The notes under the pieces were generated by a model that saw only the letters and a program-made list of their open reading frames with translations, was not told the DNA's origin and ran no database searches. Below, piece by piece: positions 42,415-50,089 of a stretch of 64,000 nt of DNA. The stretch is taken from positions 33,066 to 97,065 of the forward strand of contig DATDPU010000044.1 of assembly GCA_035292585.1 (NCBI GenBank), in the 5' to 3' direction. A program made the position numbers and the translations under genes. This stretch comes from DASSFZ01 sp035292585. GTDB taxonomy: Bacteria; Chloroflexota; Anaerolineae; Fen-1058. Every line of letters starts with the position of its first letter. Positions within the stretch are counted from its first letter, which is position 1.

Positions 42415-43089
42415 CTTCCAGGGCGCGATGCATTCCGGCGAATCGACCCCCGGCTTGTTGACCAGCTTGGAGACCGGATACGCTTTCATCTGAGTCGCCG
42501 GATACGGCTTGAGCAACCCCGCTAAGGCTTGCGGCGCTTGCTCCGCCGGGTCGAGCCAGCGCTCATAGGCGTCGGGCTTGAGGATTACCGGCATCCGATC
42601 GTGGATTTTCGCCACGAGCGAGTTGGGTTCGCCGGTGATGATCGTCGCCGATAGCACCGTCTCCTCTTCCGGCGAGCGCCAGACCTCCCATAACCCGGCG
42701 AAGGCGAACGGCTCGTCCGACTTCAGCCGGATGTACATCGGCGTTTTGGTCTTGCTGTCCGGCTCTTTGCGCCATTCGTAAAAGCCATCGGCCAGGATCA
42801 AGCAGCGGCGGCGCTTGAAGGCGGCGCGGAAGGCCGGCTTCTCGGACAGCGTCTCCGCTCGCGCGTTGATCAGGCGATTGCCCACGGCCGGGTCTTTGGC
42901 CCACGAGGGGATCAAGCCCCAGCGGAACAGCTCCAGTTCATGCTTCCCGGTGTTGGTGACGACCGGGATCGATTGCGATGGCGCGATGTTGTAACGGGGC
43001 GCCAATGGCGCATCGGCCGGCACGTTCAGCCACGGGATTTTTTCCTGCAGTTCATCCGGGTTCACGGTAAGTGTAAATCGTCCACACAT
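42412..43089 (-). CDS. SRAP (YedK/HMCES-type) abasic-site protein
   Basis: A 225-residue SRAP-domain protein that forms a covalent bond with abasic sites in single-stranded DNA and shields them. The catalytic Cys2 is exposed after removal of the initiator Met (MCGRFT). Other conserved positions are Asn34 (PRYNIAPSQ), the NARAET loop (75-80), Glu105 in GFYEW and His163 in HDRMPVIL. The start at 43089 is fixed by the need for Cys2; the longer frame to 43191 would bury it. It is divergent from the alpha-oxoamine synthase gene. Confidence 0.93.
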   Translation of the reverse strand: MCGRFTLTVNPDELQEKIPWLNVPADAPLAPRYNIAPSQSIPVVTNTGKHELELFRWGLIPSWAKDPAVGNRLINARAETLSEKPAFRAAFKRRRCLILADGFYEWRKEPDSKTKTPMYIRLKSDEPFAFAGLWEVWRSPEEETVLSATIITGEPNSLVAKIHDRMPVILKPDAYERWLDPAEQAPQALAGLLKPYPATQMKAYPVSKLVNKPGVDSPECIAPWK

Positions 43090-43108
43090 CGCGTTGCTAT
43101 CCTTTATC

Positions 43109-43137
43109 TTGACCGATCGGTTAAGCGCGGTTACAAT
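43109..43137 (+). promoter_or_regulatory. Sigma70-type promoter of the alpha-oxoamine synthase gene
   Basis: TTGACC (43109-43114), 17 bases, TACAAT (43132-43137), about 80 bases before the start codon at 43219. It overlaps the region just upstream of the divergent SRAP gene. Confidence 0.65.
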
Positions 43138-43218
43138 CTCAGCGGCCTCCACGGCCAGTCCCTGCAGGCCCGCGCAGGGCGATCTTGTCATTCATTCCAT
43201 GAAAGGGGAAGCCTCGAG

Positions 43219-44409
43219 ATGGACTTATTCCAAAAGGTTCGCGATTCTGAACGCACGCGTGATGCGCGCGAAGCGACCGCCGCCGGCGTCTATCCCTACT
43301 TTCTGCCGCTGGAAGACACCGAAGGCACAGAAGTCACCATGGATGGCCGCCGCATCCTGATGATGGGTTCGAACAATTATCTGGGTTTGACCACGCACCC
43401 CAGGGTGCGGGAGGCGGCGATCGAAGCCATCAAGCATTACGGCACATCCTGCACCGGCTCGCGCTTTCTCAACGGCACGCTGGCGATGCACCACGAGCTG
43501 GAAGACCGGCTGGCAAAGTTTTGCGGCAAGCCGGCCGCGCTGGTATTCTCGACCGGGATGCAGGTCAACCTGGGCACGATCTCGGCGCTGGTGCAGCGCG
43601 GCGACGTCGTCATCGTCGACAAGGATGACCACGCCAGCATCATCGACGGCTGCAAGCTGTCGTACGGCAAGATGAAGCGCTTTCCGCACAACGACATGCC
43701 AGCGCTCGATCGTTTGTTGCAGTCGATCCCCGGCGACAAAGGCAAGCTGGTCGTCGTCGACGGCGTGTACAGCATGGGCGGCGACATCGCGCCGCTGCCC
43801 CAGTTGGTCGAGATTTGCCGGGCGAACGCTACGCGCCTGATGGTCGACGACGCGCATGCGTTCGGCGTGCTGGGCGAGTGCGGGCGCGGCACGGCCCACT
43901 ACTTCGGGCTGACCGACCAGGTCGATCTGATGATGGGCACCTTCAGCAAGTCGTTTGCTTCGCTGGGCGGTTTCATCGCCGGCGAAGAAGATGTCATCTA
44001 TTTCATCAAGCATCATGCCCGCAGCCTGATCTTCTCGGCCTCGATGCCGGCCTCCAACGTAGCCGCGGTGCTGGCCGCGCTGGACGTGATGGAAGCGGAG
44101 CCGGAACGCGTGCAGCGCGTCAACGCGATTGGCGATCGGGTGCGCCGCGAACTGAAAGGCATGGGCTTCAACATCGGGCCGAGCCAGACGCCGATCGTGC
44201 CCATCATCATCGGCGATCGCGACCGGACGGTGATGGCCTGGAACATGTTGTATCACTCCGGGCTGTACGTCAACTGCGTGCCCTCGCCGGCGGTGCCGGT
44301 CGGCTGGGACTTGCTGCGCACTTCGTACATGGCGACGCATACCGACGAGCAGATCGATCGCGCGCTGGAACTGTTCTACCAAATGGGCAAGTCGCTGGAA
44401 TTGATCTAG
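43219..44409 (+). CDS. Alpha-oxoamine synthase (SPT/KBL/BioF-like)
   Basis: A 396-residue PLP enzyme of the alpha-oxoamine synthase family, which condenses an amino acid with an acyl-CoA. Lys244 in GTFSKSFASLGG is the PLP lysine; GSNNYLGLTTHP, STGMQVNLG, DDAHAFGVLG and the RTSYMATHT tail are family marks. The N-terminal wording around YPYFLPLEDTEGTEV resembles bacterial serine-palmitoyltransferase-like members more than BioF or Kbl, so a sphingolipid-type product is possible but unproven. No bio genes or threonine dehydrogenase gene lie nearby. AAAGGGG precedes the ATG at 43219; the frame further upstream overlaps the SRAP gene and is rejected. Confidence 0.88.
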   Translation: MDLFQKVRDSERTRDAREATAAGVYPYFLPLEDTEGTEVTMDGRRILMMGSNNYLGLTTHPRVREAAIEAIKHYGTSCTGSRFLNGTLAMHHELEDRLAKFCGKPAALVFSTGMQVNLGTISALVQRGDVVIVDKDDHASIIDGCKLSYGKMKRFPHNDMPALDRLLQSIPGDKGKLVVVDGVYSMGGDIAPLPQLVEICRANATRLMVDDAHAFGVLGECGRGTAHYFGLTDQVDLMMGTFSKSFASLGGFIAGEEDVIYFIKHHARSLIFSASMPASNVAAVLAALDVMEAEPERVQRVNAIGDRVRRELKGMGFNIGPSQTPIVPIIIGDRDRTVMAWNMLYHSGLYVNCVPSPAVPVGWDLLRTSYMATHTDEQIDRALELFYQMGKSLELI

Positions 44410-44531
44410 AGTTAGAGTTAGCGTTCTGAAATAGAGTATAGCCGTTTTGGTATGATGCGCAACACCCAGACGGAACCAACCACCATCCAACTAGCCAACC
44501 CCGTGTTGCGTTGAAAGTGTGAGGAGGAGCG

Positions 44532-44756
44532 ATGCCAGTTTACGAATACTTCTGCACCGATTGTCGAACCAAGTTCGATGCGCTGCGGCGGATGGCGCAG
44601 GCCGATGACGCGATTGTGTGCGAAGTGTGCGGGGGCGCACACACGGCGCGCGTGTTGTCGGTGTTCGCCGTCAAAGGCGGCGATGGCGCAACGGTCATGC
44701 AGCCTGCCGCAGGCGGTTGCGGCTGTGGCGGCGCCTGCGCGTGTGGCGGGCGCTGA
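44532..44756 (+). CDS. FmdB-type zinc-ribbon protein
   Basis: A 74-residue protein with the FmdB/CxxC_CxxC_SSSS start MPVYEYFCTDCRTKF, a second pair CEVCGG near residue 34, and an unusual Cys/Gly-rich tail (GGCGCGGACACGG) that could bind further metal. GAGGAGGAG precedes the ATG. The family is widespread and its role is largely unknown; zinc binding and a regulatory role are assumed. It follows the alpha-oxoamine synthase gene after 122 bases that contain a CCAACCACCATCCAAC-type stutter. Confidence 0.82.
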   Translation: MPVYEYFCTDCRTKFDALRRMAQADDAIVCEVCGGAHTARVLSVFAVKGGDGATVMQPAAGGCGCGGACACGGR

Positions 44757-44761
44757 ACTGA

Positions 44762-44823
44762 CGAAAGACCGAAGACGAACGACGGAGGGAGACTTTCGTC
44801 GTTCGTCTCTTGTCCTTCGTCTG
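44762..44823. repeat. Family-F stutter palindrome between convergent genes
   Basis: GACGAAAGACCGAAGACGAACGAC is approximately complementary to GTCGTTCGTCTCTTGTCCTTCGTC; the inner ten bases GACGAACGAC/GTCGTTCGTC pair perfectly. It fills the gap between the FmdB-type and M24 genes, where it could end transcription in both directions. Confidence 0.85.
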
Positions 44824-45933
44824 CTATCCAATCGTCGTCAGTTCGCGCGGGAAGGTCGTCAAACTCTCCGCGCCCCTGGCCGTAATGAGTACATCGTCCT
44901 CGATGCGCACCCCGCCTCTACCCGGCAGGTAAATCCCCGGCTCGATCGTGACCAGGTTGCCCGCTTCGAACGGCGTTGTGTTGTCCTCAACCACATAGGG
45001 CGGCTCATGCCCGCTCAGCCCCAGGCCGTGCCCGGTGCGATGGGTGAAGGACTCGCCGTAGCCGCCGTCGACGATCACTTTGCGCGTCGCCCGATCGACC
45101 GCCTGGCCCGACACGCCCGGCCCGGCGGCCCGGCGCCCGGCCTCATTCGCCCGAAGCACTAAATCGTAAATCCGCTTGAGTTCCTCCGACAGGTCGCCCA
45201 CGGCGAACGTGCGGGTGAGATCGCTGGCGTAACCTGCGACGGTGACGCCGAAGTCGAACAGGAGCAGCTCGCCGCGCTGCACGGGTCGATCGCCGGCCAT
45301 CGCATGCGGCAACGCCGTGTTCGGCCCGGCGAGGACGATTGGCTCGAAGGGGAGGTTCTCGGCCCCACCCTGGAGCAGGTTGATCAGCAGCTCGGCCGCC
45401 ACCTGTTTCTCCGTCAGCCCCACCTTGAAGTTGTCCAGCGTCCGGTGCAGCGCATCTTCGGTGATGCGCACGGCGCGGCGCGTGGCGGCGATTTCCGCCG
45501 CGTCCTTCACCATCCGCAACCGGTCGAAGATATGATCGGCCGCTGCCAGGTGCGCGCCGGGCGCGGCCGTCTGGAGGAGGCGCAGCTCTTTCACGCGCAT
45601 CGCCAGCGTCTCGATGCCGATACGCTGGCCGGCCAGGTCGAGCACCTGCGCGGCAGCGTGATAGCTGATCGCCGGATCGGCGCCATCGGCGAAGGTGAAC
45701 AGCCGCCATGGGATCGGATATGGGCCGGCGGCGGGCTTGGTGGCTTCGAGCACGGCCAACACCAGCGCCGGATTATTCCCTTCAACCGGGATCAACGCGA
45801 GCGTCGGCCGTTCCATCAAGTGAAAGTGCAGGCCGGTCAGGTAAGTGATATTCGCGCCGGGCATTACGGCCATACAGTCGAAGCCCTCGGCGCGCGCCAG
45901 GGTTTGGAGTTTCTGAATACGCTGGAGAGACAT
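44824..45933 (-). CDS. M24B-family Xaa-Pro aminopeptidase
   Basis: A 369-residue creatinase/prolidase-fold metallopeptidase. The N-terminal creatinase-like domain spans about 1-130. The catalytic pita-bread domain supplies the metal ligands in LLLFDFGVTVAGYASDLTRTF (two Asp), the His of GHGLGL, the Glu of TIEPGIY and the Glu of RIEDDVLI. It is predicted to release N-terminal residues that precede proline. CGGAG lies upstream of the ATG. It is convergent with the FmdB-type gene and separated from it by a family-F palindrome. Confidence 0.92.
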   Translation of the reverse strand: MSLQRIQKLQTLARAEGFDCMAVMPGANITYLTGLHFHLMERPTLALIPVEGNNPALVLAVLEATKPAAGPYPIPWRLFTFADGADPAISYHAAAQVLDLAGQRIGIETLAMRVKELRLLQTAAPGAHLAAADHIFDRLRMVKDAAEIAATRRAVRITEDALHRTLDNFKVGLTEKQVAAELLINLLQGGAENLPFEPIVLAGPNTALPHAMAGDRPVQRGELLLFDFGVTVAGYASDLTRTFAVGDLSEELKRIYDLVLRANEAGRRAAGPGVSGQAVDRATRKVIVDGGYGESFTHRTGHGLGLSGHEPPYVVEDNTTPFEAGNLVTIEPGIYLPGRGGVRIEDDVLITARGAESLTTFPRELTTIG

Positions 45934-45949
45934 GCCGACTCCGGGCTAG

Positions 45950-45998
45950 CGGGTTGGATGGTTGGCTGATTGGATGATTAGTTGGCTGATTCGATTAT
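45950..45998. repeat. Stutter repeat (TTGGNTGATTGG)
   Basis: Tandem words GGTTGGATGGTTGGCTGATTGGATGATTAG and GTTGGCTGATT. An inverse-orientation relative (CCAACCACCATCCAACTAGCCAACC-like) lies at about 44477-44502. Confidence 0.7.
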
Positions 45999-46052
45999 AG
46001 CACCCATCGATCTCAGTGTATAATGCGGGCAGATTCTGGCTGGAGGTGGAAC

Positions 46053-46271
46053 ATGCAAAGGTTCATCGCCTTCGTGGCGGGCACGATGTGCGGAGCGATC
46101 GTCGGCACGGTGGCTTCACTCTTCCTCGCCCCAAGCTCCGGCAAAGAAATCCGGGACGAGGCGCAACGACGCTTGAACCAGATCGTCGAGGAGGGCCGCC
46201 ACGCCGCCGACCGGCGGCGTGGCGAACTGGAGACCCAGTTGCGCCAGATGCAGCAGCGCGAACAAGCCTAA
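46053..46271 (+). CDS. YtxH-like small membrane protein
   Basis: A 72-residue protein with one N-terminal membrane helix (about 5-26) rich in Gly/Ala, an APSSGKEIRDEAQ motif typical of YtxH/gas-vesicle-like proteins, and a charged coiled-coil tail. GGAGGTGG precedes the ATG at 46053. A TATAAT hexamer at 46019-46024 may be its -10 box, but no matching -35 is evident. YtxH-like proteins are linked to general stress in other bacteria; no function is shown here. Confidence 0.8.
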   Translation: MQRFIAFVAGTMCGAIVGTVASLFLAPSSGKEIRDEAQRRLNQIVEEGRHAADRRRGELETQLRQMQQREQA

Positions 46272-46290
46272 CAGGACTTACGCAGTTGGC

Positions 46291-46417
46291 GCGGCAGTTG
46301 CACTGCCGCCGCCTCATCTGCCGCAGTACAACTGCGGCAGCAACATGCAGCTGCTTACGCAGTTGGCGCGGCAGTTGCACTGCCGCCGCCTCATCTGCCG
46401 CAGTATAACTGCGGCAG
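46291..46417. repeat. 77-bp tandem duplication of family-A palindromes
   Basis: Two 77-bp units, each with two hairpins: GCGGCAGT/ACTGCCGC (loop TGC, at 46291 and 46368) and CTGCCGCAGT/ACTGCGGCAG (loops ACA and ATA, at 46318 and 46395). It lies between the convergent YtxH-like and metalloprotease genes; the 46272-46511 gap contains nothing else that I can support. Confidence 0.92.
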
Positions 46418-46511
46418 CAACATGCAGCTGCGGGTTTCATAAAGTAAAAACGCCGACAAGCGGCTATCCTACAGCGCATTTTCAGGTCAGCACTAATGGT
46501 TTCTTTGGCCT

Positions 46512-48518
46512 TTATGGCTTTTCCGTCACCACTAAGTTGAACCAGGCCGGCTCACTGCTCTTGACCGCCGTCGCCGCCAGCGCGAGCACCGCCGAATTCC
46601 ATTGGCTCAAGGGAATCTCCCACGCGCCTGTATTATCCTCGTTCAAGGGTAGCCGGGTCACGCTCGTTTGGCCGTCTCGGCCATAACCGATCACCTGCAC
46701 GATAAAGTTCTGCGGCACAAAATTATTCGTGCGCACCCACCCTTCCGCCGTCCAGCCCGTATCCGCTTCCGCATCGTCCTGGAAACCGATTTCGGGAATC
46801 TCGATATCGTCGATCGCGAAGCCGGGCAGGTTGACGCCGTCGTCATGCACGCTCTCGAAACGCAGCTGGATCGGCTTGCCGGCGTACGGCGTCAGATCGA
46901 CCTCTTCCTGGATCCACTGCGGCGTTTGACCCCCGCCCGAATCGCCGGTGTAACCCCAACCCAGATTGGCATTGACGGGACTGGTATCCGTACTGGCAGG
47001 CATGCGCAGCGTCTGCCAGGTTTGGCCGCCATCTTCGGACACCGCCACGTAACCATAGTCGTAATCGGTCTCGATATCGAACCACGTCCAGTAGGTGAGC
47101 GTGGCGCTGCTCACATCCGCTAGATCGACTTCGCGCGTCAGGCGCATATCGGCGATGTCGCCGCGATTGCTCCACCAGAAGTATTGGCCGCTGTGCGGCT
47201 CGGCGTCGATCAGGCGGACCCGGGTCGAACCGGCAAAGTCGAGCTGCAGGTCTTCCGCGCCGAGGAACTGGTAATAGTGCGCGGCATACTGGTGGACTGA
47301 GGCGGGCGGCCCCACCTGATAGGGATACCGATCGATCGTCGCAATGGGTTGGGCCGTGGGCGGATCGGATCGGGCGAACCCATAGCGGCCGTCGTCGAGC
47401 GACGGGTTATCGAGGAACTTCGCCGCCACCCAATCGGCGAAGAAATCATCCGCCGTGCCCGCATACCCCAGCTGCGTTAAGACCTCTTGCACGGCTTCCA
47501 GCCCGTTGTGCGGGTCGGCCACAAATTGAGAGACGCCGGCCTCGCCGTACCGGTCGTAGAGGTAGAGCATGAAGGTGAAGGCCGTGCCGTAATCACGGCC
47601 GTCGAAATCCTCCGACCAGAAGTTGAGCTGCCGATCCGGATCGGCCGCAGACTGAAGATCGTGCCCGCCCGTCCCATAGCCGTTCAGATAGGCCGCCAGC
47701 TCTGATAAGCCCTCGTTCGCCCAGAGGGCTTCGTTGCGATCGACGTTGAAATGGATCATGTGCTGGTACTCGTGCGCCAACACCTGCAGATAGTAGCCGA
47801 AGCCAGGCCCGCCGCTGCCCTCCAGGTCGATCACAAACATTTCCCGCTCATTCGAGTCGGAGCGCACCGCCTGAACAAAAGAGTCGGTGCTGGAGAAATA
47901 CCCGCCCGCACTGGTATTGGACGTGTTGAGGATGTGCAGCCGGGGATCGCAGTCGATGCCGGGCGACCATTCCGCGCCGAACAACGCGCGGTTGCGGGGG
48001 ATGATCTTCTGGTCAAACTCGCGCCCGGCGTCGAGGGCGGCATCGCGATCGATCAGGTCGAGCCACTGATTATCCACCCACATGTACACGTTCGGCTCTT
48101 TACCGATCAGCGTCGCCGTCACGTCGAACTGCTCCAGCGTATCGGTGTTCGAGACGTGGAACACTTCCTGATCGCCCAGGTCATACTCGGACGCCGTAGT
48201 GCATTCGGTTTCGGGTGTATCCGGCGGCAACCCCTTGAAGCGGATCGCCAGATCGCGCAGATCGCGCACCGGCAGATCGGCCAGCCGGATGGCCTCGGCG
48301 TTGGCGCGATCGGCCTCGGTGACCGGATCGCGCAACAGGCCGGTAGTATCGATCCGGATCGGAATGTCCGTCCCCTCCGGCGTCGCCGGAGCACGGGTGG
48401 CCGGTGCGGTCGGTGTCACGATCGGAATCGTAGGTGACAGCGGTGTGGGGGTAGGTGTGGTACATGCGGCCAAGCCGATCGCGACGATAACCAGGTAGCG
48501 ACCCAGACGATACCTCAT
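46512..48518 (-). CDS. Secreted lipoprotein metalloprotease, immune-inhibitor-A-like
   Basis: A 668-residue lipoprotein (lipobox GLAAC, Cys19) with a Thr/Pro-rich linker. The peptidase domain has the zinc motif His249-Glu250-Tyr-Gln-His253 (AHEYQHMIH) and a downstream NEGLSE whose Glu is the likely third ligand, as in the gluzincin/M6 group. The C-terminal part (about 390-668) has beta-rich regions with FWWSNRGDIADMRLTREVDL and DDIEIPEIGF, resembling the domains that follow the catalytic part of immune inhibitor A. AAAGGAG precedes the ATG. It is predicted to degrade extracellular protein at the cell surface. Confidence 0.88.
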   Translation of the reverse strand: MRYRLGRYLVIVAIGLAACTTPTPTPLSPTIPIVTPTAPATRAPATPEGTDIPIRIDTTGLLRDPVTEADRANAEAIRLADLPVRDLRDLAIRFKGLPPDTPETECTTASEYDLGDQEVFHVSNTDTLEQFDVTATLIGKEPNVYMWVDNQWLDLIDRDAALDAGREFDQKIIPRNRALFGAEWSPGIDCDPRLHILNTSNTSAGGYFSSTDSFVQAVRSDSNEREMFVIDLEGSGGPGFGYYLQVLAHEYQHMIHFNVDRNEALWANEGLSELAAYLNGYGTGGHDLQSAADPDRQLNFWSEDFDGRDYGTAFTFMLYLYDRYGEAGVSQFVADPHNGLEAVQEVLTQLGYAGTADDFFADWVAAKFLDNPSLDDGRYGFARSDPPTAQPIATIDRYPYQVGPPASVHQYAAHYYQFLGAEDLQLDFAGSTRVRLIDAEPHSGQYFWWSNRGDIADMRLTREVDLADVSSATLTYWTWFDIETDYDYGYVAVSEDGGQTWQTLRMPASTDTSPVNANLGWGYTGDSGGGQTPQWIQEEVDLTPYAGKPIQLRFESVHDDGVNLPGFAIDDIEIPEIGFQDDAEADTGWTAEGWVRTNNFVPQNFIVQVIGYGRDGQTSVTRLPLNEDNTGAWEIPLSQWNSAVLALAATAVKSSEPAWFNLVVTEKP

Positions 48519-48600
48519 GCGCGAACTCCTTTACGGGCGGTGATGATAACTTGACCCGAATTATAACTGCGCGAGCAGAACTCGGCCACCGGGCATAACG

Positions 48601-48636
48601 TTTGACCCTCGCCCAAACATCCGGGCGAGGGTCAAA
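48601..48636. terminator. Bidirectional terminator hairpin
   Basis: A perfect 14-bp stem, TTTGACCCTCGCCC (48601-48614) and GGGCGAGGGTCAAA (48623-48636), loop AAACATCC. It lies between the PDZ protein stop and the metalloprotease start, both on the minus strand, so it most likely ends the PDZ transcript. Confidence 0.75.
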
Positions 48637-48661
48637 GTAAGGGGGGAAGGATGCTTACGTC

Positions 48662-49351
48662 TCAGCCCTGCTCACCCCGAGGCAAACAGTTGCTGGGATC
48701 GCCAAAGAAAAAGGGCGCGTTGCGATCGCGCGGCACGCGGAACTGGAATCCCTCGACTTCAAAATCCGCGCGCTCGCCGAGGTTGACTCGGATCGATTGT
48801 GTTTCGCCGCCGCGCAACACAGCCAATTCGATCGTGGCCTGGGGCTGATATGCGGCAATCCGATCGGTCAGCGAATGCTGCGCATCTACCGGCTCGCCGT
48901 TCACCGCGCCGATCAGGTCGTCGACCTGCAAGCCGGCCTCAGCCGCCGGGCTGTCCGCCAGGACTTCGCGGATAATCGCTCCCTCGGCGACGGCGAGATT
49001 TTCTGCCTGCGCCAGCGCTTCATCGATCGACTCGAAGCGCACGCCGAGATAAGCTTGCGGCGATTTAAATTCAGGCGGAACCTCGCCTTCGGGGGGTAAG
49101 GGCTGCGGCAGGCTGAACCCACTCAACGGCAATCGGAAAGCAAACGTCGGCTCGGCCCCATCGGTGGCGATGGCAATTCGCTGCTGCGCCCGCGCCAGGG
49201 ATTGTCCATCGGCATTGCCCAGCCGATAGCCTACCGCACCACCGGTCAATGCCGCTCCACCGATCACGACGAGCGCGCCTAGCGCGATCGCCAGGACTTG
49301 CCCCAGGCTCAAGTGCCGCTGGGATAGCGGTGGTTTCACAAACTCGCCCAT
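48662..49351 (-). CDS. Membrane-anchored PDZ-domain protein
   Basis: A 229-residue protein with a cytoplasmic N-terminus, one membrane helix (about 17-42) and an extracytoplasmic PDZ domain (about 95-195: YLGVRFESIDEALAQ, ADSPAAEAGLQVDDLIGAVNGEPV). No protease domain is present. The tail contains FFFGDPSNCLPRG. The start at 49351 is chosen because the GTG five codons earlier has no support. It lies downstream of a truncated HtrA remnant, so the pair may derive from an HtrA-type protease locus whose catalytic part was lost. Confidence 0.75.
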   Translation of the reverse strand: MGEFVKPPLSQRHLSLGQVLAIALGALVVIGGAALTGGAVGYRLGNADGQSLARAQQRIAIATDGAEPTFAFRLPLSGFSLPQPLPPEGEVPPEFKSPQAYLGVRFESIDEALAQAENLAVAEGAIIREVLADSPAAEAGLQVDDLIGAVNGEPVDAQHSLTDRIAAYQPQATIELAVLRGGETQSIRVNLGERADFEVEGFQFRVPRDRNAPFFFGDPSNCLPRGEQG

Positions 49352-49476
49352 GCAACCAGTGTGCACGGGCTAGATTAAACGCGAATGAGACGAAGTAGAA
49401 GAGATGTTAAGACCGGGGAGGTTTTTGCTGTCTTCGCCCATTTCAGGAGCGCCTTGCCCCAACTTCCCAGGCTGCC

Positions 49477-49842
49477 TTATCCGGCATACGTTCCCAGCGT
49501 TACAGCCACGTCGCCTGCCTGTTTGCCGCGCACGACGCGCAACGTCATCGCCTCACCCGGGCGCAGGCTGAGCATCAACGTTGGCAGTGACGACGAGGGG
49601 TTGAGCGATTTGCCGTTTGCAGCCACCATCACATCACCCTCGCGCAAGCCGGCCTGCGCCGCCGGGCCGCCTGCCTCGACCGACTCGATCACCGCACCCG
49701 ACCCCGCAGACAAATCGACGCGTTGCGCCTCGCCGGTCTGCAAGCCGCGATAGCGGATGCCAAGATACCCGCGCTGCACCGCGCCATTCACGATCAGCTG
49801 CTCGCTTACCGCGCGCACGATGAGAGAATACTGAAGTCCGCA
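49477..49842 (-). pseudogene. HtrA/DegP C-terminal remnant (PDZ only)
   Basis: The open frame encodes the last strand of an HtrA protease domain (LIVRAVSEQLIVNGAVQRGYLGI) and one full PDZ domain (GSGAVIESVEAGGPAAQAGLREGDVMVAANG), but it stops upstream at a TAA (49845-49843) with no Ser protease domain before it. The 250 bases further upstream hold a family-B repeat and no protease sequence. It could be translated from an internal GTG (49818) as a 113-residue PDZ protein, but decay of an htrA gene is the simpler reading. Confidence 0.7.
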
Positions 49843-49960
49843 TTAAAGCAGAGTGAACACAGCTAGGCAGGTCAGCCGCCGGGATGATAGTCTGCGGATC
49901 GAGCGCGCGCCAATTCGTTTATTCCAGGGTGTGTACGCAGAGGTTGTCAGCAAATACAAC

Positions 49961-50015
49961 GCTCGTCAACCGCGTCCTCGCGGTTGACCGCCCGCGAGGA
50001 CGCGGGGCGATGAGC
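49961..50015. repeat. Family-B paired palindromes, second site
   Basis: Hairpin 1 is GTCAACCGCG/CGCGGTTGAC around loop TCCT (49965-49988). Hairpin 2 is CCCGCG/CGCGGG around loop AGGA (49991-50006). The pair is framed by GCTC and GAGC. Compared with 39041, the two outer stems have swapped places while the TCCT/AGGA order is kept. Confidence 0.88.
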
Positions 50016-50089
50016 GCCTGACATATTTTGCGCACACTATTGAGGGGGGTGCGCTTCCCGCGAAGGGAAACAAGGGGATAGGCTGTGTT

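Noticed and set aside
43090..43191. N-terminal extension of the SRAP protein
   Set aside because: SRAP proteins need Cys at position 2, which is satisfied only by the start at 43089.
42940..43218. Extension of the alpha-oxoamine synthase over the SRAP gene
   Set aside because: It overlaps a well-supported opposite-strand gene and its own promoter; family homology begins at 43219.
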